From: JBBRVP01 sp038246785
GTDB taxonomy: Bacteria > Actinomycetota > Actinomycetes > Jiangellales > Jiangellaceae
DNA: 64,000 nt
Assembly (NCBI GenBank): GCA_038246785.1
Contig: JBBRVP010000013.1
Coordinates: 13,359-77,358, forward strand
Direction: 5' to 3'
Positions within the stretch are counted from its first letter, which is position 1. Each line of letters begins with the position of its first letter. The notes beneath the pieces are model-generated. The model made no database searches, had not been told where the DNA came from, and saw only the letters and a list, made by a program, of their open reading frames with translations. Positions 28,799 to 37,636 of this stretch are shown piece after piece. The position numbers and the translations under genes were made by a program.

Positions 28799-29713
28799 GT
28801 GGCGAGAATCCCGCTCATCAGCATCGGCCTTCCCGTCTACAACGGGGCAGCCACCCTCGACCGCGCGCTGCAGTGCCACCTGGCCCAGGACGAGCCGGAC
28901 CTGGAGATCGTCGTTGTCGACAACGCCTCGACCGATGCCACCGCCAAGATCGCCCTGTCGTACGCCGACGCGGACCAGAGGGTGCGCTACGTGCGCAACG
29001 AGCGAAACCTGGGACTGGTCGGCAACTTCGCCCGTGCGCTGCACCTGTCCTCCGGGCCCTACTTCAAGTGGGCGACCCACGACGACTGGATCGACTCGAC
29101 CTACCTGTCCACGACCCTCGCTGCGCTGCGGGCCACCCCCAACGCGGTGCTCGCCTGCACGGGCGTCGCCGTCCACGACGGAACCGGCCGGGTCGTCGAG
29201 CGCTGGCAGCCCGCCGACTGGATGACCGATCCGTCGGCCCTCCGGCGCGGGCACCGGCAGCTGTGGGACCGCGACGAGACGCACCAGATGTTCGGCCTCA
29301 TCCGCCGCGATCCGCTCGTCCGCATCGGGGGGATGCAGGGCTACCTCGGAGCGGCCCGGGTCATGCTCCTGGAGCTGGCGTTGGCCGGCCCGTTCCTCCA
29401 GCTGCCCGGCTGCGCCTACCACTACACCGTCGACGAGTCGGCCCGTGCCGGTCGGAGCTACTCGGTCTACAACGACCCGTCCAACGCCGGGCAGCTTCCC
29501 CTGCGCACGTGGCGCCTGACCCGGCACCAGTTGGCGGCCGTGGGCCGGCACGGGCTCCCGCTGCACGAGCGTTCGGCGATGCGTGGCGACGTCCTGCTGC
29601 GCGCCGTCGGCCAGGACGGCCGGCGGCTGGCAGCGGAGCTCTACCGCTCCGGGGAGCTGCTGGTACGCGGCCGGCGCGCCGGCACGGGCAGCCCCGACGC
29701 ACCGGCCCGGTGA
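28799..29713 (+). CDS. Glycosyltransferase family 2
   Basis: 304 residues, GT-A fold. ISIGLPVYNGAATLDRALQC, VVVDNASTDATAKIA and the DxD-like THDDWIDSTYL identify a GT2. The C-terminal 110 residues lack membrane helices. The GTG start has GAGACGAGAG upstream and follows the aminotransferase by 11 bases. It is the last plus-strand gene before the convergent sugar-modification block. Confidence 0.87.
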   Translation: MARIPLISIGLPVYNGAATLDRALQCHLAQDEPDLEIVVVDNASTDATAKIALSYADADQRVRYVRNERNLGLVGNFARALHLSSGPYFKWATHDDWIDSTYLSTTLAALRATPNAVLACTGVAVHDGTGRVVERWQPADWMTDPSALRRGHRQLWDRDETHQMFGLIRRDPLVRIGGMQGYLGAARVMLLELALAGPFLQLPGCAYHYTVDESARAGRSYSVYNDPSNAGQLPLRTWRLTRHQLAAVGRHGLPLHERSAMRGDVLLRAVGQDGRRLAAELYRSGELLVRGRRAGTGSPDAPAR

Positions 29714-29722
29714 TGACGGCGG

Positions 29723-31042
29723 TCAGACCGGCGCGACGACTCCGGCGGCCAGCAGCCGGTCGGCGGCTCGGCGGAGGGCGGGAAACGCCATGCCGGACCG
29801 CTCGGCCACCTCGAGCAGCGACACCGTGCCGTCGGAGAGACTGAGCAGCCACAGCATCGCCATCACGTCGTCGGCAGCGCCTGGGCCCCCCACCGTCGGG
29901 TAGAGCCCGCGCCGGCCGAGCTGCGGCTCGCCGTAAGGGAACAGGTTGCGGTAGGCGCGGTTGCCCTCGAGCACGTCGAGCAGGTCGAGCACCGCGCCAA
30001 GGGCCTCGGCGAGCAGCTCCGGCCGCACGAAGTCGACGTTGTCGGCGGAGGTGTGGTACTCGGGGAACTCGCCATGGGGAGTGCGGGACAGCCGCCCGAA
30101 GGGCAGATCGAACCCCGGGGAGTTGTACTGCCGCTCGTCGTAGCCGTAGGGCGAGAACTCCCGCACGTCCCTGCTGCGATGGTTCTCCAGCACGTGCCGC
30201 GCCGCCCGGTCGACCGGACGGCGCCCGCGGCGGGTGCACTTGTACACCAGGCCCCCGGGACCGCCGAGGCCGGTGACGACCAGGCCGTGCCGGATCCTGG
30301 GCAGCACGTCCGCGTGCTCGGACAGCCACGCGAGCGAGCCGATCGTCCCTGGGACGAAGAGCAGCCGCACGGTGTGCCGGCGCGGCACGTCCCGCAGCAG
30401 GCGGCCCAGCCAGGCCGCGACGGCGATGCCGCTGAGGTTGTCGGTGGCGAGTGACGGGTGGCAGACGTGGGTGCTGACCACGATCTCGTCACTGGTCTCA
30501 CCGGGCAGCACGCACTCGGCGTACGTCAGCGACCCGGACTCGAGGGAGGTGTCGACGACGACGTCGTAGTCGCCGGGAGCCAGCGCGTCGAGCTGCCGCT
30601 GGGACAGGCAGAAGCCCCAGTCGCGGGCGTAGTACGAGGTGCGGTAGGGGATCAGGTCCGGCTGGTCGGGGAGCGTGTGCAGGTGCCCGCGCAGCTCGTC
30701 GAGGGCCAGCCGCGTGCGCACGGGCACGCTGTAGCTGACCAGGTGCAAGCTCGAGGCGCGGAAGTCGACGACACGACGGCCGGCGGCGTCGGCGACGTAG
30801 GCGTCCCGGACGTTCCACTCCGGTGGCACCTCCCAGTCGAACACCGGCGTCCCGCTCGGCACCTCGTGGACGTCGAGGGGAAGCAGCTCACCGACCACGG
30901 AGAGCGTCTGGCGCACGCCGTCACCGGTGATGCTGCGGCAGATCGGGAACAGCCTGGTCACCAGCAGGTGCATATCCGTGCCCACGTCGGCTCGCAGCGC
31001 CTCGTCGGTGCGGTAGGCATCTGCGAGCGCGGCGACGCTCAC
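29723..31042 (-). CDS. DUF4910/DUF2172 aminopeptidase-like protein
   Basis: 439 residues. The central domain is an M28-like zinc peptidase fold with VSTHVCHPSLATDNLSGIAV and EYHTSADNVDFV carrying metal-ligand-type His/Asp residues; an inserted DUF2172-type domain includes EVPPEWNVRDAYV. The C-terminal 60 residues form a winged helix (SLLEVAERSGMAFPALRRAA). Members are frequent in polysaccharide and nucleotide-sugar clusters; peptidase activity is unproven. The GTG overlaps the RmlC-like stop by 4 bp. Confidence 0.82.
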   Translation of the reverse strand: MSVAALADAYRTDEALRADVGTDMHLLVTRLFPICRSITGDGVRQTLSVVGELLPLDVHEVPSGTPVFDWEVPPEWNVRDAYVADAAGRRVVDFRASSLHLVSYSVPVRTRLALDELRGHLHTLPDQPDLIPYRTSYYARDWGFCLSQRQLDALAPGDYDVVVDTSLESGSLTYAECVLPGETSDEIVVSTHVCHPSLATDNLSGIAVAAWLGRLLRDVPRRHTVRLLFVPGTIGSLAWLSEHADVLPRIRHGLVVTGLGGPGGLVYKCTRRGRRPVDRAARHVLENHRSRDVREFSPYGYDERQYNSPGFDLPFGRLSRTPHGEFPEYHTSADNVDFVRPELLAEALGAVLDLLDVLEGNRAYRNLFPYGEPQLGRRGLYPTVGGPGAADDVMAMLWLLSLSDGTVSLLEVAERSGMAFPALRRAADRLLAAGVVAPV

Positions 31043-31578
31043 CCCGGAGGTCCGTCGAGCAGCGGCCACGACCGGTCGCGATCGCTCATGACCTGTGGCT
31101 GCCCCGGCCATCCGATGCCGATGGCCGGATCGTCCCAGCGGACACCGCGCACGGCCTCGGCCACGAAAGCGGCCGAGATCTGGTAGAAGACCTCGGTCCC
31201 GTCGACGAGGGTGAACAGCCCGTGGGCGCAGCCCTGAGGCACGTACAGTGCTCGGCGGTTGTCGGCGGTCAGCTCCACCCCCACCCAGCCACGGTACGTC
31301 GGCGACCCGGCGCGCAGGTCGACCGCCACGTCGAGAACCGCGCCGGCGGTGACACGCACCAGCTTGACCTCGGCATGGGGCTCCGCCTGGTAGTGCAGGC
31401 CGCGGAGCGTGCCACGGGTCACGTTGTAGGACACGCTGCACTGGCGCACCTGTGGGTCGAGGCCGTGGGCGAGGAACTCCTCAGGGTCCCAGGTGCGCGC
31501 GAACAGGCCGCGCTCGTCGCTCGCCGGCTCGGGGTCGACGATGACGACGCCGTCGATCGGCGTCGGGGTGAAGCGCAT
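31039..31578 (-). CDS. RmlC-like cupin (sugar 3,5-epimerase family), active-site variant
   Basis: 179 residues. The catalytic His (TLRGLHYQ) and the second His region (VPQGCAHGLFTL) are present. The position of the catalytic Tyr (usually Y before the SP/NP turn) is Phe in YQISAAFVAEAVRGVRWDDP. It may epimerise only one carbon or have another role on a nucleotide sugar. The start is one base beyond the PIG-L stop. Neighbours (cytidylyltransferase, C-methyltransferase) suggest a CDP- rather than dTDP-linked sugar; that is inference. Confidence 0.85.
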   Translation of the reverse strand: MRFTPTPIDGVVIVDPEPASDERGLFARTWDPEEFLAHGLDPQVRQCSVSYNVTRGTLRGLHYQAEPHAEVKLVRVTAGAVLDVAVDLRAGSPTYRGWVGVELTADNRRALYVPQGCAHGLFTLVDGTEVFYQISAAFVAEAVRGVRWDDPAIGIGWPGQPQVMSDRDRSWPLLDGPPG

Positions 31579-31579
31579 C

Positions 31580-32221
31580 TCAGAGCACCAGCTTGCGGCC
31601 GTGGAAGCCCTCGGCGAAGCCGGACGGCGCGCGGGCCTCCACACCACGCAGCCGCAGGAGGGCCCACAGCGTGTCCGCCGTGAACCAGTAGCGGCCGCGC
31701 TGCGAGGGGAAGCCCTGCAGCACCGCGTCCACCTTGGCTGTGCAGGTTTCGACGTCGAGCGCGACGAAGACGTTCGGGGGCGTGAGGTCGCCCTCGTACT
31801 TCGCGATCTCGTACTCCAGCACGAGGGAGTTGCGGAATGTGTTCCAGGTGAGCTCGCCGACCAGTCGGTGGTCCTGGTGCTCGTCGGCCCGCCGGTGGGT
31901 CAGCACCAGATCGGGAGAGCACCGCCGGCCGAGCTCGTCGAACCAGCGCTTGACCGCGGCCCCCTCGTAGGGCAGGAACCGTTCGGGGAAGGCTTCGACG
32001 TGGACCTGGGCGGACCCGGCCTTGGCGAGGAAACGTGCTGCGCTCGCCTGGGCCTCGGCGGCCCGCTCGCCCTCGGCGCACAGCACGACCCAGGTGACGG
32101 CGAGCCCAGGGTAGGTTTCGAGCAGACGCAGCACGGTGCCACCGCAGCCGATCTCGATGTCGTCGCTGTGCGCACCGATGCACAGCAGGTGCTCGAGCCC
32201 GTCGGGCGCGAGCCTCAGCAC
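31580..32221 (-). CDS. PIG-L family deacetylase
   Basis: 213 residues. The zinc site is CIGAHSDDIEIGCGG (Ser and Ile replace the Pro and Glu of the common AHPDDE) with ADEHQDHRLVGE carrying the third ligand. Known PIG-L/LmbE enzymes remove N-acetyl from GlcNAc derivatives. Its place between an RmlC-like gene and the cytidylyltransferase suggests a sugar-nucleotide or glycan substrate. It follows the cytidylyltransferase by 23 bases. Confidence 0.87.
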   Translation of the reverse strand: MLRLAPDGLEHLLCIGAHSDDIEIGCGGTVLRLLETYPGLAVTWVVLCAEGERAAEAQASAARFLAKAGSAQVHVEAFPERFLPYEGAAVKRWFDELGRRCSPDLVLTHRRADEHQDHRLVGELTWNTFRNSLVLEYEIAKYEGDLTPPNVFVALDVETCTAKVDAVLQGFPSQRGRYWFTADTLWALLRLRGVEARAPSGFAEGFHGRKLVL

Positions 32222-32244
32222 GTCCGTGTCACGAGGTCACCCTG

Positions 32245-33012
32245 TCACCACATCACCCAGGGTGCCTTGCCGAGGCGCCACATCTCCTCCAGCTGCTCGC
32301 GCTCGCGGAAGGTGTCCATCGCCATGAAGAACCCGTCGTACGCGGGGGCGAGCAGCTGGCGCCGCTCGATGAGCCGCCGGAACGGCGCCTCGACCAGCTC
32401 GTCACCGGCCTCCATGTGGTCGAAGATCTCCTGCTTGAGCACGAAGTAGCCGCTGTTGATCCACACATCGGTCTGCGACACGTGGTTGATGTCGTGCACG
32501 CAGCCGTCCGCGTCGGAGCGCACGACGTGGAAGGTCTGGCTGGGGCGGACCTTGAGGAACGTCGCGACCTTGTCCATGGCGATCGCGTGGTCGACATATG
32601 AACGCAGGTCGAGATCGGTCAGTCCGTCGCTGTAGTTGGCCAGGAAGTAGTCGTCGCCGTCGAGGTAGGGCCGGACCGCCTGCAGGCGCTGCCCGATATT
32701 GGCCGTCATCCCGGTGTCGACGAAGGTGATGTTCCAGTCGTGCAGGTCGCTGGCCATGAGCTCGACGGACCGCCCACCGCGCAGGACAAAGTCGTTGGAG
32801 ACCGCCTCGTCGTAGCGGAGGAAGTAGTCCTTCACCACGTCGGCCTTGTAGCCGAGGGCGAGGATGAAGTCCTTGTAGCCGAAGTGGGCGTAGTACTTCA
32901 TGACGTACCAGAGGATCGGCCGGTAGCCGATCGGCACCATCGGCTTGGGGACGGCATCCGAGTAGTCGCGGATGCGCATGCCCAGGCCACCGCAGAACAG
33001 GACGACCTTCAT
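32245..33012 (-). CDS. rfbF: Glucose-1-phosphate cytidylyltransferase
   Basis: 255 residues. It makes CDP-glucose from CTP and glucose 1-phosphate, the entry to CDP-6-deoxy and branched sugars. The signature VVLFCGGLGMRIRDYSDAVP, then PKPMVPIGYRPILWYVMKYY, and YFLANYSDGLTDLDL with the metal Asp match RfbF/DdhA. The ATG at 33012 overlaps the methyltransferase stop by 4 bp. The usual partner CDP-glucose 4,6-dehydratase is not obvious, although the epimerase at 34289 could take part. Confidence 0.92.
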   Translation of the reverse strand: MKVVLFCGGLGMRIRDYSDAVPKPMVPIGYRPILWYVMKYYAHFGYKDFILALGYKADVVKDYFLRYDEAVSNDFVLRGGRSVELMASDLHDWNITFVDTGMTANIGQRLQAVRPYLDGDDYFLANYSDGLTDLDLRSYVDHAIAMDKVATFLKVRPSQTFHVVRSDADGCVHDINHVSQTDVWINSGYFVLKQEIFDHMEAGDELVEAPFRRLIERRQLLAPAYDGFFMAMDTFREREQLEEMWRLGKAPWVMW

Positions 33013-34292
33013 GACAGCACCGCCAGCTCCGGGATCGGGACCACGAACCGGCCACCCCACTGGCGGATGTGGCTCATCTGGTCGACGATCTCGTCGGCGA
33101 GATTCCACGGCAGGATGAGCACGTAGTCGGGCTTTGTCTCGTCGATGCGTTCCGGCGGGTGAATCGGGATGCGGGTGCCGGGTGTGTACCTACCGTGCTT
33201 GAGCGGGTTGCGGTCGACGGTGTAGGCGAGCAGGTCCGGTCGCACGCCGCAGTAGTTCAGCAAAGTGTTGCCCTTGCCGGGCGCGCCGTAGCCCACCACG
33301 GTCCGCCCGGCGTCCTTGGCCTCGATGAGGAACGACAGGAGCCGCCTCCGGCTTCGCTCGACGCGACGTGCGAACGAGGCGTAATGCTCCAGCGACTGCA
33401 TCCCCGCCTCGTCCTCCCGCTGCAGCAGGTCCTTCGCCCGGCGCGTCACCGGCCGGCTGGCGTCCTCGGCGTGGCGAGCCCAGATCCGCAGCGATCCGCC
33501 GTGGGTCGGCAGCTCCTCGACGTCGAACACGGTCATGCCGTGCCGGGCCAAGGCGGCCACGGACGTGGCGAAGGAGAAGTAGGAGAAGTGCTCGTGGTAG
33601 ATGGTGTCGTACTGGTTGCTCTCCAGCAGGCGCTGGAGGTGCGGGAACTCGATGGTCACGGTCCCGCCGGGCGCGAGCAGCAGCTTGATGCCGCCGACGA
33701 AGTCGTTGAGGTCGGGCACCTGGGCCAGCACGTTGGCCCCGCAGACGAGGTCGGCGCGGATGCCCTCCGCGACGAGCTCGTCGGCGGTGTCCACGCCGAA
33801 GAACACCGGACGGGTCGGGACGCCGGCAGCGTTGGCGACCGCGGCGACGTTGCGCGCCGGCTCGATGCCGAGCACTCGGACGCCACGGGCTTGGAAGTAC
33901 TGAAGAAGGTAGCCGTCGTTGCTGCCGAGCTCGACCACCTGGTTGGCCGGCCCGAGGCCCAGCCGTTCTGTGGCCGCTTCCACGTAGCGCTCGGCGTGGG
34001 CGAGCCAACTCGTGGAGTACGACGAGAAGTACGGGTAGTCCTCGGCGAAGATGCCCTCGGGCGTGACGTACTCCTCGACCTGCACGAGGAAGCACTCGCG
34101 GCACACGAAGACGTGTAGCGGGTAGAACGGCTCCATCCGGTTGAGCTGGTCGGGGAGCAGGAAGGTCTCGCACAGCGGCGACATGCCGAGGTCCACGACC
34201 GTGTCCTGCAGCGCGGCCGAGCAGAGCCGGCATGTGGCGCCGGTCTGTCGCACCGGGAGCTCGGCCGGAGCGTTCCGGACGTCGATGCTCAT
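33009..34292 (-). CDS. Sugar C-methyltransferase (TylC3-like, zinc-binding N-terminus)
   Basis: 427 residues with three domains. An N-terminal four-Cys zinc site (CRLCSAAL and [10 protein letters not shown]) is followed by a class I SAM domain ([19 protein letters not shown]) and a C-terminal Methyltransf_14 domain ([19 protein letters not shown]). The family adds a C-methyl branch to keto-deoxy sugar nucleotides. The ATG overlaps the epimerase stop by 4 bp. With the cytidylyltransferase it suggests a branched CDP-sugar. Confidence 0.9.
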   Translation of the reverse strand: MSIDVRNAPAELPVRQTGATCRLCSAALQDTVVDLGMSPLCETFLLPDQLNRMEPFYPLHVFVCRECFLVQVEEYVTPEGIFAEDYPYFSSYSTSWLAHAERYVEAATERLGLGPANQVVELGSNDGYLLQYFQARGVRVLGIEPARNVAAVANAAGVPTRPVFFGVDTADELVAEGIRADLVCGANVLAQVPDLNDFVGGIKLLLAPGGTVTIEFPHLQRLLESNQYDTIYHEHFSYFSFATSVAALARHGMTVFDVEELPTHGGSLRIWARHAEDASRPVTRRAKDLLQREDEAGMQSLEHYASFARRVERSRRRLLSFLIEAKDAGRTVVGYGAPGKGNTLLNYCGVRPDLLAYTVDRNPLKHGRYTPGTRIPIHPPERIDETKPDYVLILPWNLADEIVDQMSHIRQWGGRFVVPIPELAVLS

Positions 34293-35341
34293 GCGCCCAC
34301 CTCCACGGGGACCTCGGACGTCCAGGACAGGTCCGCTCCCATGCGTCCCGCTTGCTGGTGCTCCTGTATGCGCCGCAGTCGCACGAACCGGGAACTGTCC
34401 AGGTCGTCTCGCGACAACCAGTGCCGGAGGTAGGCCTCGTGCAACCGCTGGGCGCCGCTCTGGACGGTCCCGGTCAGCTGGAGCGACGGGAAGGCCCGGG
34501 CCAGCTTGCCGAAGTCGACGCGGTAGGAGCGCGTGTCGGGGCCTCCGCCGGCGGCGTAGACGACGCGGCTGCCGGGCACTGTCGCGGCCACGATGTCTGC
34601 GACCTCGCTGACGCGGTAGTTCTCCCCGTCGCGGCCGACGTTGAAGGCCTGGTCGTGCACGTCCTCCCGCGGAGCCTCGAGGACGGCGGCCACGGTGCGG
34701 CAGACGTCGTCGACGTCCACCAGCGGGCGCCACGGCGTGCCGTCAGAGAGCACCAGGACCTGGCCGGTGAGCAGCGCCCTGGCGACGAGGTCGTTGACGA
34801 CGATGTCGAGACGGAGCCGCGGCGAGGGTCCGTAGACCGTCGCGTTGCGCAGGTAGGTGGGTGAGAAGCCGTCAGCGGCCAGCTCCGCGAGGCCTCGCTC
34901 GGCGTGGACCTTGGACTCGCCGTACGGGGTGACGGGGTTGAACGGTGCCGACTCGTCGAGGGCGTCGTCGTTCGCGGCGCGACCATAGAGGCTGCAGGAG
35001 GACGCGAAGACGAACCGCGTGACCCCAGCCGCCCGCGCCGCCGCCGCGGCCTGCAGCGTCCCCCGGTGGTTGACCGCGTCGGTCGTGCCGGCGGCGAGGT
35101 TGCCGACCGGGTCGTTGGAGATGGCGGCCAGATGGACCACGGCCTCCGCGCCGGCGAAGTCCTCCGGCGTCGCGTCGCGGACATCGCGGGCCACCCCGGG
35201 AAGCGACGTCGGCTCGGCGCCCAGTGAGCAACCCTGGTACCAGCCGGCGTCGAAGCCCCTGACCTCGTGCCCGGCTCTGGTCAGGTGCGGCACGAGCACC
35301 CGACCGATGTAGCCGTCGCTCCCGGTGACGACGATCCTCAT
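34289..35341 (-). CDS. NAD-dependent epimerase/dehydratase (extended SDR)
   Basis: 350 residues. The N-terminal Rossmann motif is [16 protein letters not shown]. The catalytic Ser is in FASSCSLYG and Tyr-Lys in [14 protein letters not shown]. It could be a 4-ketoreductase, epimerase or dehydratase acting in the same sugar pathway as the genes it overlaps. The ATG is followed upstream by 27 bases and the double-domain protein gene. The C-terminal 40 residues ([13 protein letters not shown]) are charged and atypical. Confidence 0.87.
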   Translation of the reverse strand: MRIVVTGSDGYIGRVLVPHLTRAGHEVRGFDAGWYQGCSLGAEPTSLPGVARDVRDATPEDFAGAEAVVHLAAISNDPVGNLAAGTTDAVNHRGTLQAAAAARAAGVTRFVFASSCSLYGRAANDDALDESAPFNPVTPYGESKVHAERGLAELAADGFSPTYLRNATVYGPSPRLRLDIVVNDLVARALLTGQVLVLSDGTPWRPLVDVDDVCRTVAAVLEAPREDVHDQAFNVGRDGENYRVSEVADIVAATVPGSRVVYAAGGGPDTRSYRVDFGKLARAFPSLQLTGTVQSGAQRLHEAYLRHWLSRDDLDSSRFVRLRRIQEHQQAGRMGADLSWTSEVPVEVGA

Positions 35342-35368
35342 CGCAGCGTTCCCCCCTCGGCCACGGTG

Positions 35369-36388
35369 CTACGCGGCGCTCTGCCGCGCGCTGGGCTCGT
35401 CGACCCGACGCAACCAGGACTCGCGCCAGTACGCGAAGATCTTCCGTCGGCACATCAGCCGGAACGTTCCGGCGCACCAGACGTCCTCGAGAAGCACGCA
35501 GTCGCGCAGCTTGAGCATGCGGCCGCTGCGCTCATCGATGATCCGCTCGATGACGTCGAGTACGCGGGCCTGCTTGCCGCAGTACGGCAGCATCTCGCCG
35601 CTGAAGCGCAGCCCTCGGACGCTGTCCTTGTCGTCGAGAGTGGCCTCGATCTCAGCCAGCGGCTTGACCTCGACCAGGTCACCAGGTTGGAGGCCGAGCG
35701 CCTCCGTGGGCCGCCGGCGCTCACCGGTTGGCGCGTAGAACGGCCATGGCCGCCCGTCGCGGATGCGCAGGCGGCTCGGCAACCGGTGGCTCAGCGCCTG
35801 GTACTTGTTGAACAGCACGATGGACGCGCTCGCCATGGCGGTCCACCACCGACCGTTGCCCGCCTTGACGTCGCTCGCCCAGGTACGGACGTCGTACGGG
35901 GACACGAAGCAGCTCGCACGGACCACCTCGGTCGCCTGGCAGCGCCAGAGCGGATCGCCGGCGTCGGTGCGCCCCGCGACTTGGGCGGCCGCAAGGGCTG
36001 CCGGCACGGCATCCGACCCGGAGGTGGGCTCTGCCGCGGGGCGCGGCCCGTCGGCCGTTGCCGGTTCGAGCCACTCCTCACGCCAGTAGAGCAGGCAACG
36101 CGCCTGGCACCCGCCGTGCGCTGAGCCGTCGCAGCGTGCGCCGGCGAGGTGCACGGTGCCCTGCATCCCGCGGGTCGTGCCGCTGTTGCTGATCGTGTCG
36201 CAGGTGCGGTTGACGACGGCGTCCACCGGCAGCGTCCGCCCCGCGAAGGACAGCATCTCCGGCATGAACGGCAACCCGTTGACCGAGCCGTCAGGTCCCA
36301 GCGTCGCCAGGATGTCCTCGCGCGAACGCACGCGAACGCGGTCGCCGACGCTCGGCGTCGCGGCGCGCACTTCTGCAGCCGTGGTCAC
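35369..36388 (-). CDS. Unrecognised protein with two copies of one Cys-containing domain
   Basis: 339 residues, no function recognised. The N-terminal domain (about 12-106) and C-terminal domain (about 237-329) are clearly homologous. Each runs GDxVxV, then I-x-ATL, SVxGLxF, EML, an R or D-rich strand, C-x7-C, and ends YWRExWL. In the first copy the Cys run is ARCDGSAHGGCQARCLLYWR; in the second it is VWCAGTFRLMCRRKIFAYWR. A linker of about 130 residues holds further Cys residues. The GTG at 36388 gives VTTAAEVRAATPS. It heads the leftward sugar block, so a role in that pathway is likely but unproven. Confidence 0.75.
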   Translation of the reverse strand: MTTAAEVRAATPSVGDRVRVRSREDILATLGPDGSVNGLPFMPEMLSFAGRTLPVDAVVNRTCDTISNSGTTRGMQGTVHLAGARCDGSAHGGCQARCLLYWREEWLEPATADGPRPAAEPTSGSDAVPAALAAAQVAGRTDAGDPLWRCQATEVVRASCFVSPYDVRTWASDVKAGNGRWWTAMASASIVLFNKYQALSHRLPSRLRIRDGRPWPFYAPTGERRRPTEALGLQPGDLVEVKPLAEIEATLDDKDSVRGLRFSGEMLPYCGKQARVLDVIERIIDERSGRMLKLRDCVLLEDVWCAGTFRLMCRRKIFAYWRESWLRRVDEPSARQSAA

Positions 36389-36451
36389 AGATTCCCCCTC
36401 CGGAACCGTCCGTAACCAGTGTCGGGTGGGCGGCCTCGCGGGGACATACGC

Positions 36452-37636
36452 ATGCTGCGGCAGAATCCCTGGGCCATGGACCCTTCCAGCGACTACGCCG
36501 GCTCCGGGGGGCGGCGGCCCGTGCGAGTCCTGTGGCTGGTCAAGGGGCTCGGACAAGGGGGTGCGGAGCAGCTGCTGGTGAACCACGCTCGGGTCGGCGA
36601 CACCACGGGATTCGCCTATCAGGCGTGGTACGTCGTCCCGTGGAAGGACCAGCTCGTGCCGGCGCTGGAGGCTCGGGGCGTTCGCTGCCGGTGCGTCAGC
36701 GGTGGGCGTGCGGGGCGGGCCTGGCCGTTGCGGGTCGCGCGCGGCGTACGCAGCGGTGACTTCGACGTCGTCCACGCCCACTCGCCGCTCATGGCCGTCG
36801 TGGCGCGCCTGGCCCGCGTCGGGGTGCCGCGGTCCCGCCGCCCTGCGCTCGTCTCGACGGAGCACAACGTGTGGGAGCGGTACTCGGCCCCGACGCGGTG
36901 GCTCAACGCCGTCACGTGCGGCATGGACGACCATCGATGGGCCGTGTCGCGCCCGGTGGCCGAATCCACCCACGGCCGCGCCGCGAAGGTCACCTCCGTC
37001 CTGGAGCACGGCATCGTCCTGTCTGAGCTGCAGCCGACGCCGGACGCACGCGGGCGCGTCCGCGCGGAGCTCGGCATCGGACCGGACGCCACCGTGGTGA
37101 CGACGGTGGCGAACTTCCGTGCGTCGAAGGACTACCCAAACCTGCTGGCAGCGGCGAGGAGCGTGCTGCGCGGCGCTGCTGACGTGCACTTCGTGTCGGT
37201 CGGGCAGGGCCCGTTGGAGCCGGAGGTGCGGGCGCTGCGCGACCGGCTCGGGCTGGCAACCCACGTACATCTGCTCGGTCACCGGACGGACGTGACCGAC
37301 ATGCTCGCCGCATCAGACGTCTTCTGCCTCTCGTCGCTCCACGAGGGCCTGCCGGTGGCTCTCATGGAGGCCATGGCGGCGGGGCTTCCCGCCGTCTGCA
37401 CCACCGTCGGGGGGATCCCAGACGTCGTGCACGAGGGCGTGGAGGGGTGGCTGGTGCCGCCGGGTGACGCCGCCGCCCTGGCGACAGCCATCACGGCGGC
37501 GACGTCAGACCCCCAGGCTCGGCAGGCCCGGGGCGCGGCGGCGCAGCGCGCCAGTGCCCGCTTCGACGCGCGCAAGGCCGTCGGGGAGCAGGAGCGGACG
37601 TACGTCGAGCTGTCGGCGCGCGCCCCGACCGGCTAG
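36452..37636 (+). CDS. Glycosyltransferase family 4
   Basis: 394 residues from the ATG at 36452, which has GGGGAC just upstream; a GTG at 36419 and an ATG at 36476 are alternatives. VLWLVKGLGQGGAEQLLVNH marks the acceptor domain, and CLSSLHEGLPVALMEAMAAG with the E-x7-E pair marks the donor domain. It is divergent from the double-domain gene, with 63 bp between starts. Its stop overlaps the convergent GT2 stop by 4 bp. Confidence 0.88.
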   Translation: MLRQNPWAMDPSSDYAGSGGRRPVRVLWLVKGLGQGGAEQLLVNHARVGDTTGFAYQAWYVVPWKDQLVPALEARGVRCRCVSGGRAGRAWPLRVARGVRSGDFDVVHAHSPLMAVVARLARVGVPRSRRPALVSTEHNVWERYSAPTRWLNAVTCGMDDHRWAVSRPVAESTHGRAAKVTSVLEHGIVLSELQPTPDARGRVRAELGIGPDATVVTTVANFRASKDYPNLLAAARSVLRGAADVHFVSVGQGPLEPEVRALRDRLGLATHVHLLGHRTDVTDMLAASDVFCLSSLHEGLPVALMEAMAAGLPAVCTTVGGIPDVVHEGVEGWLVPPGDAAALATAITAATSDPQARQARGAAAQRASARFDARKAVGEQERTYVELSARAPTG

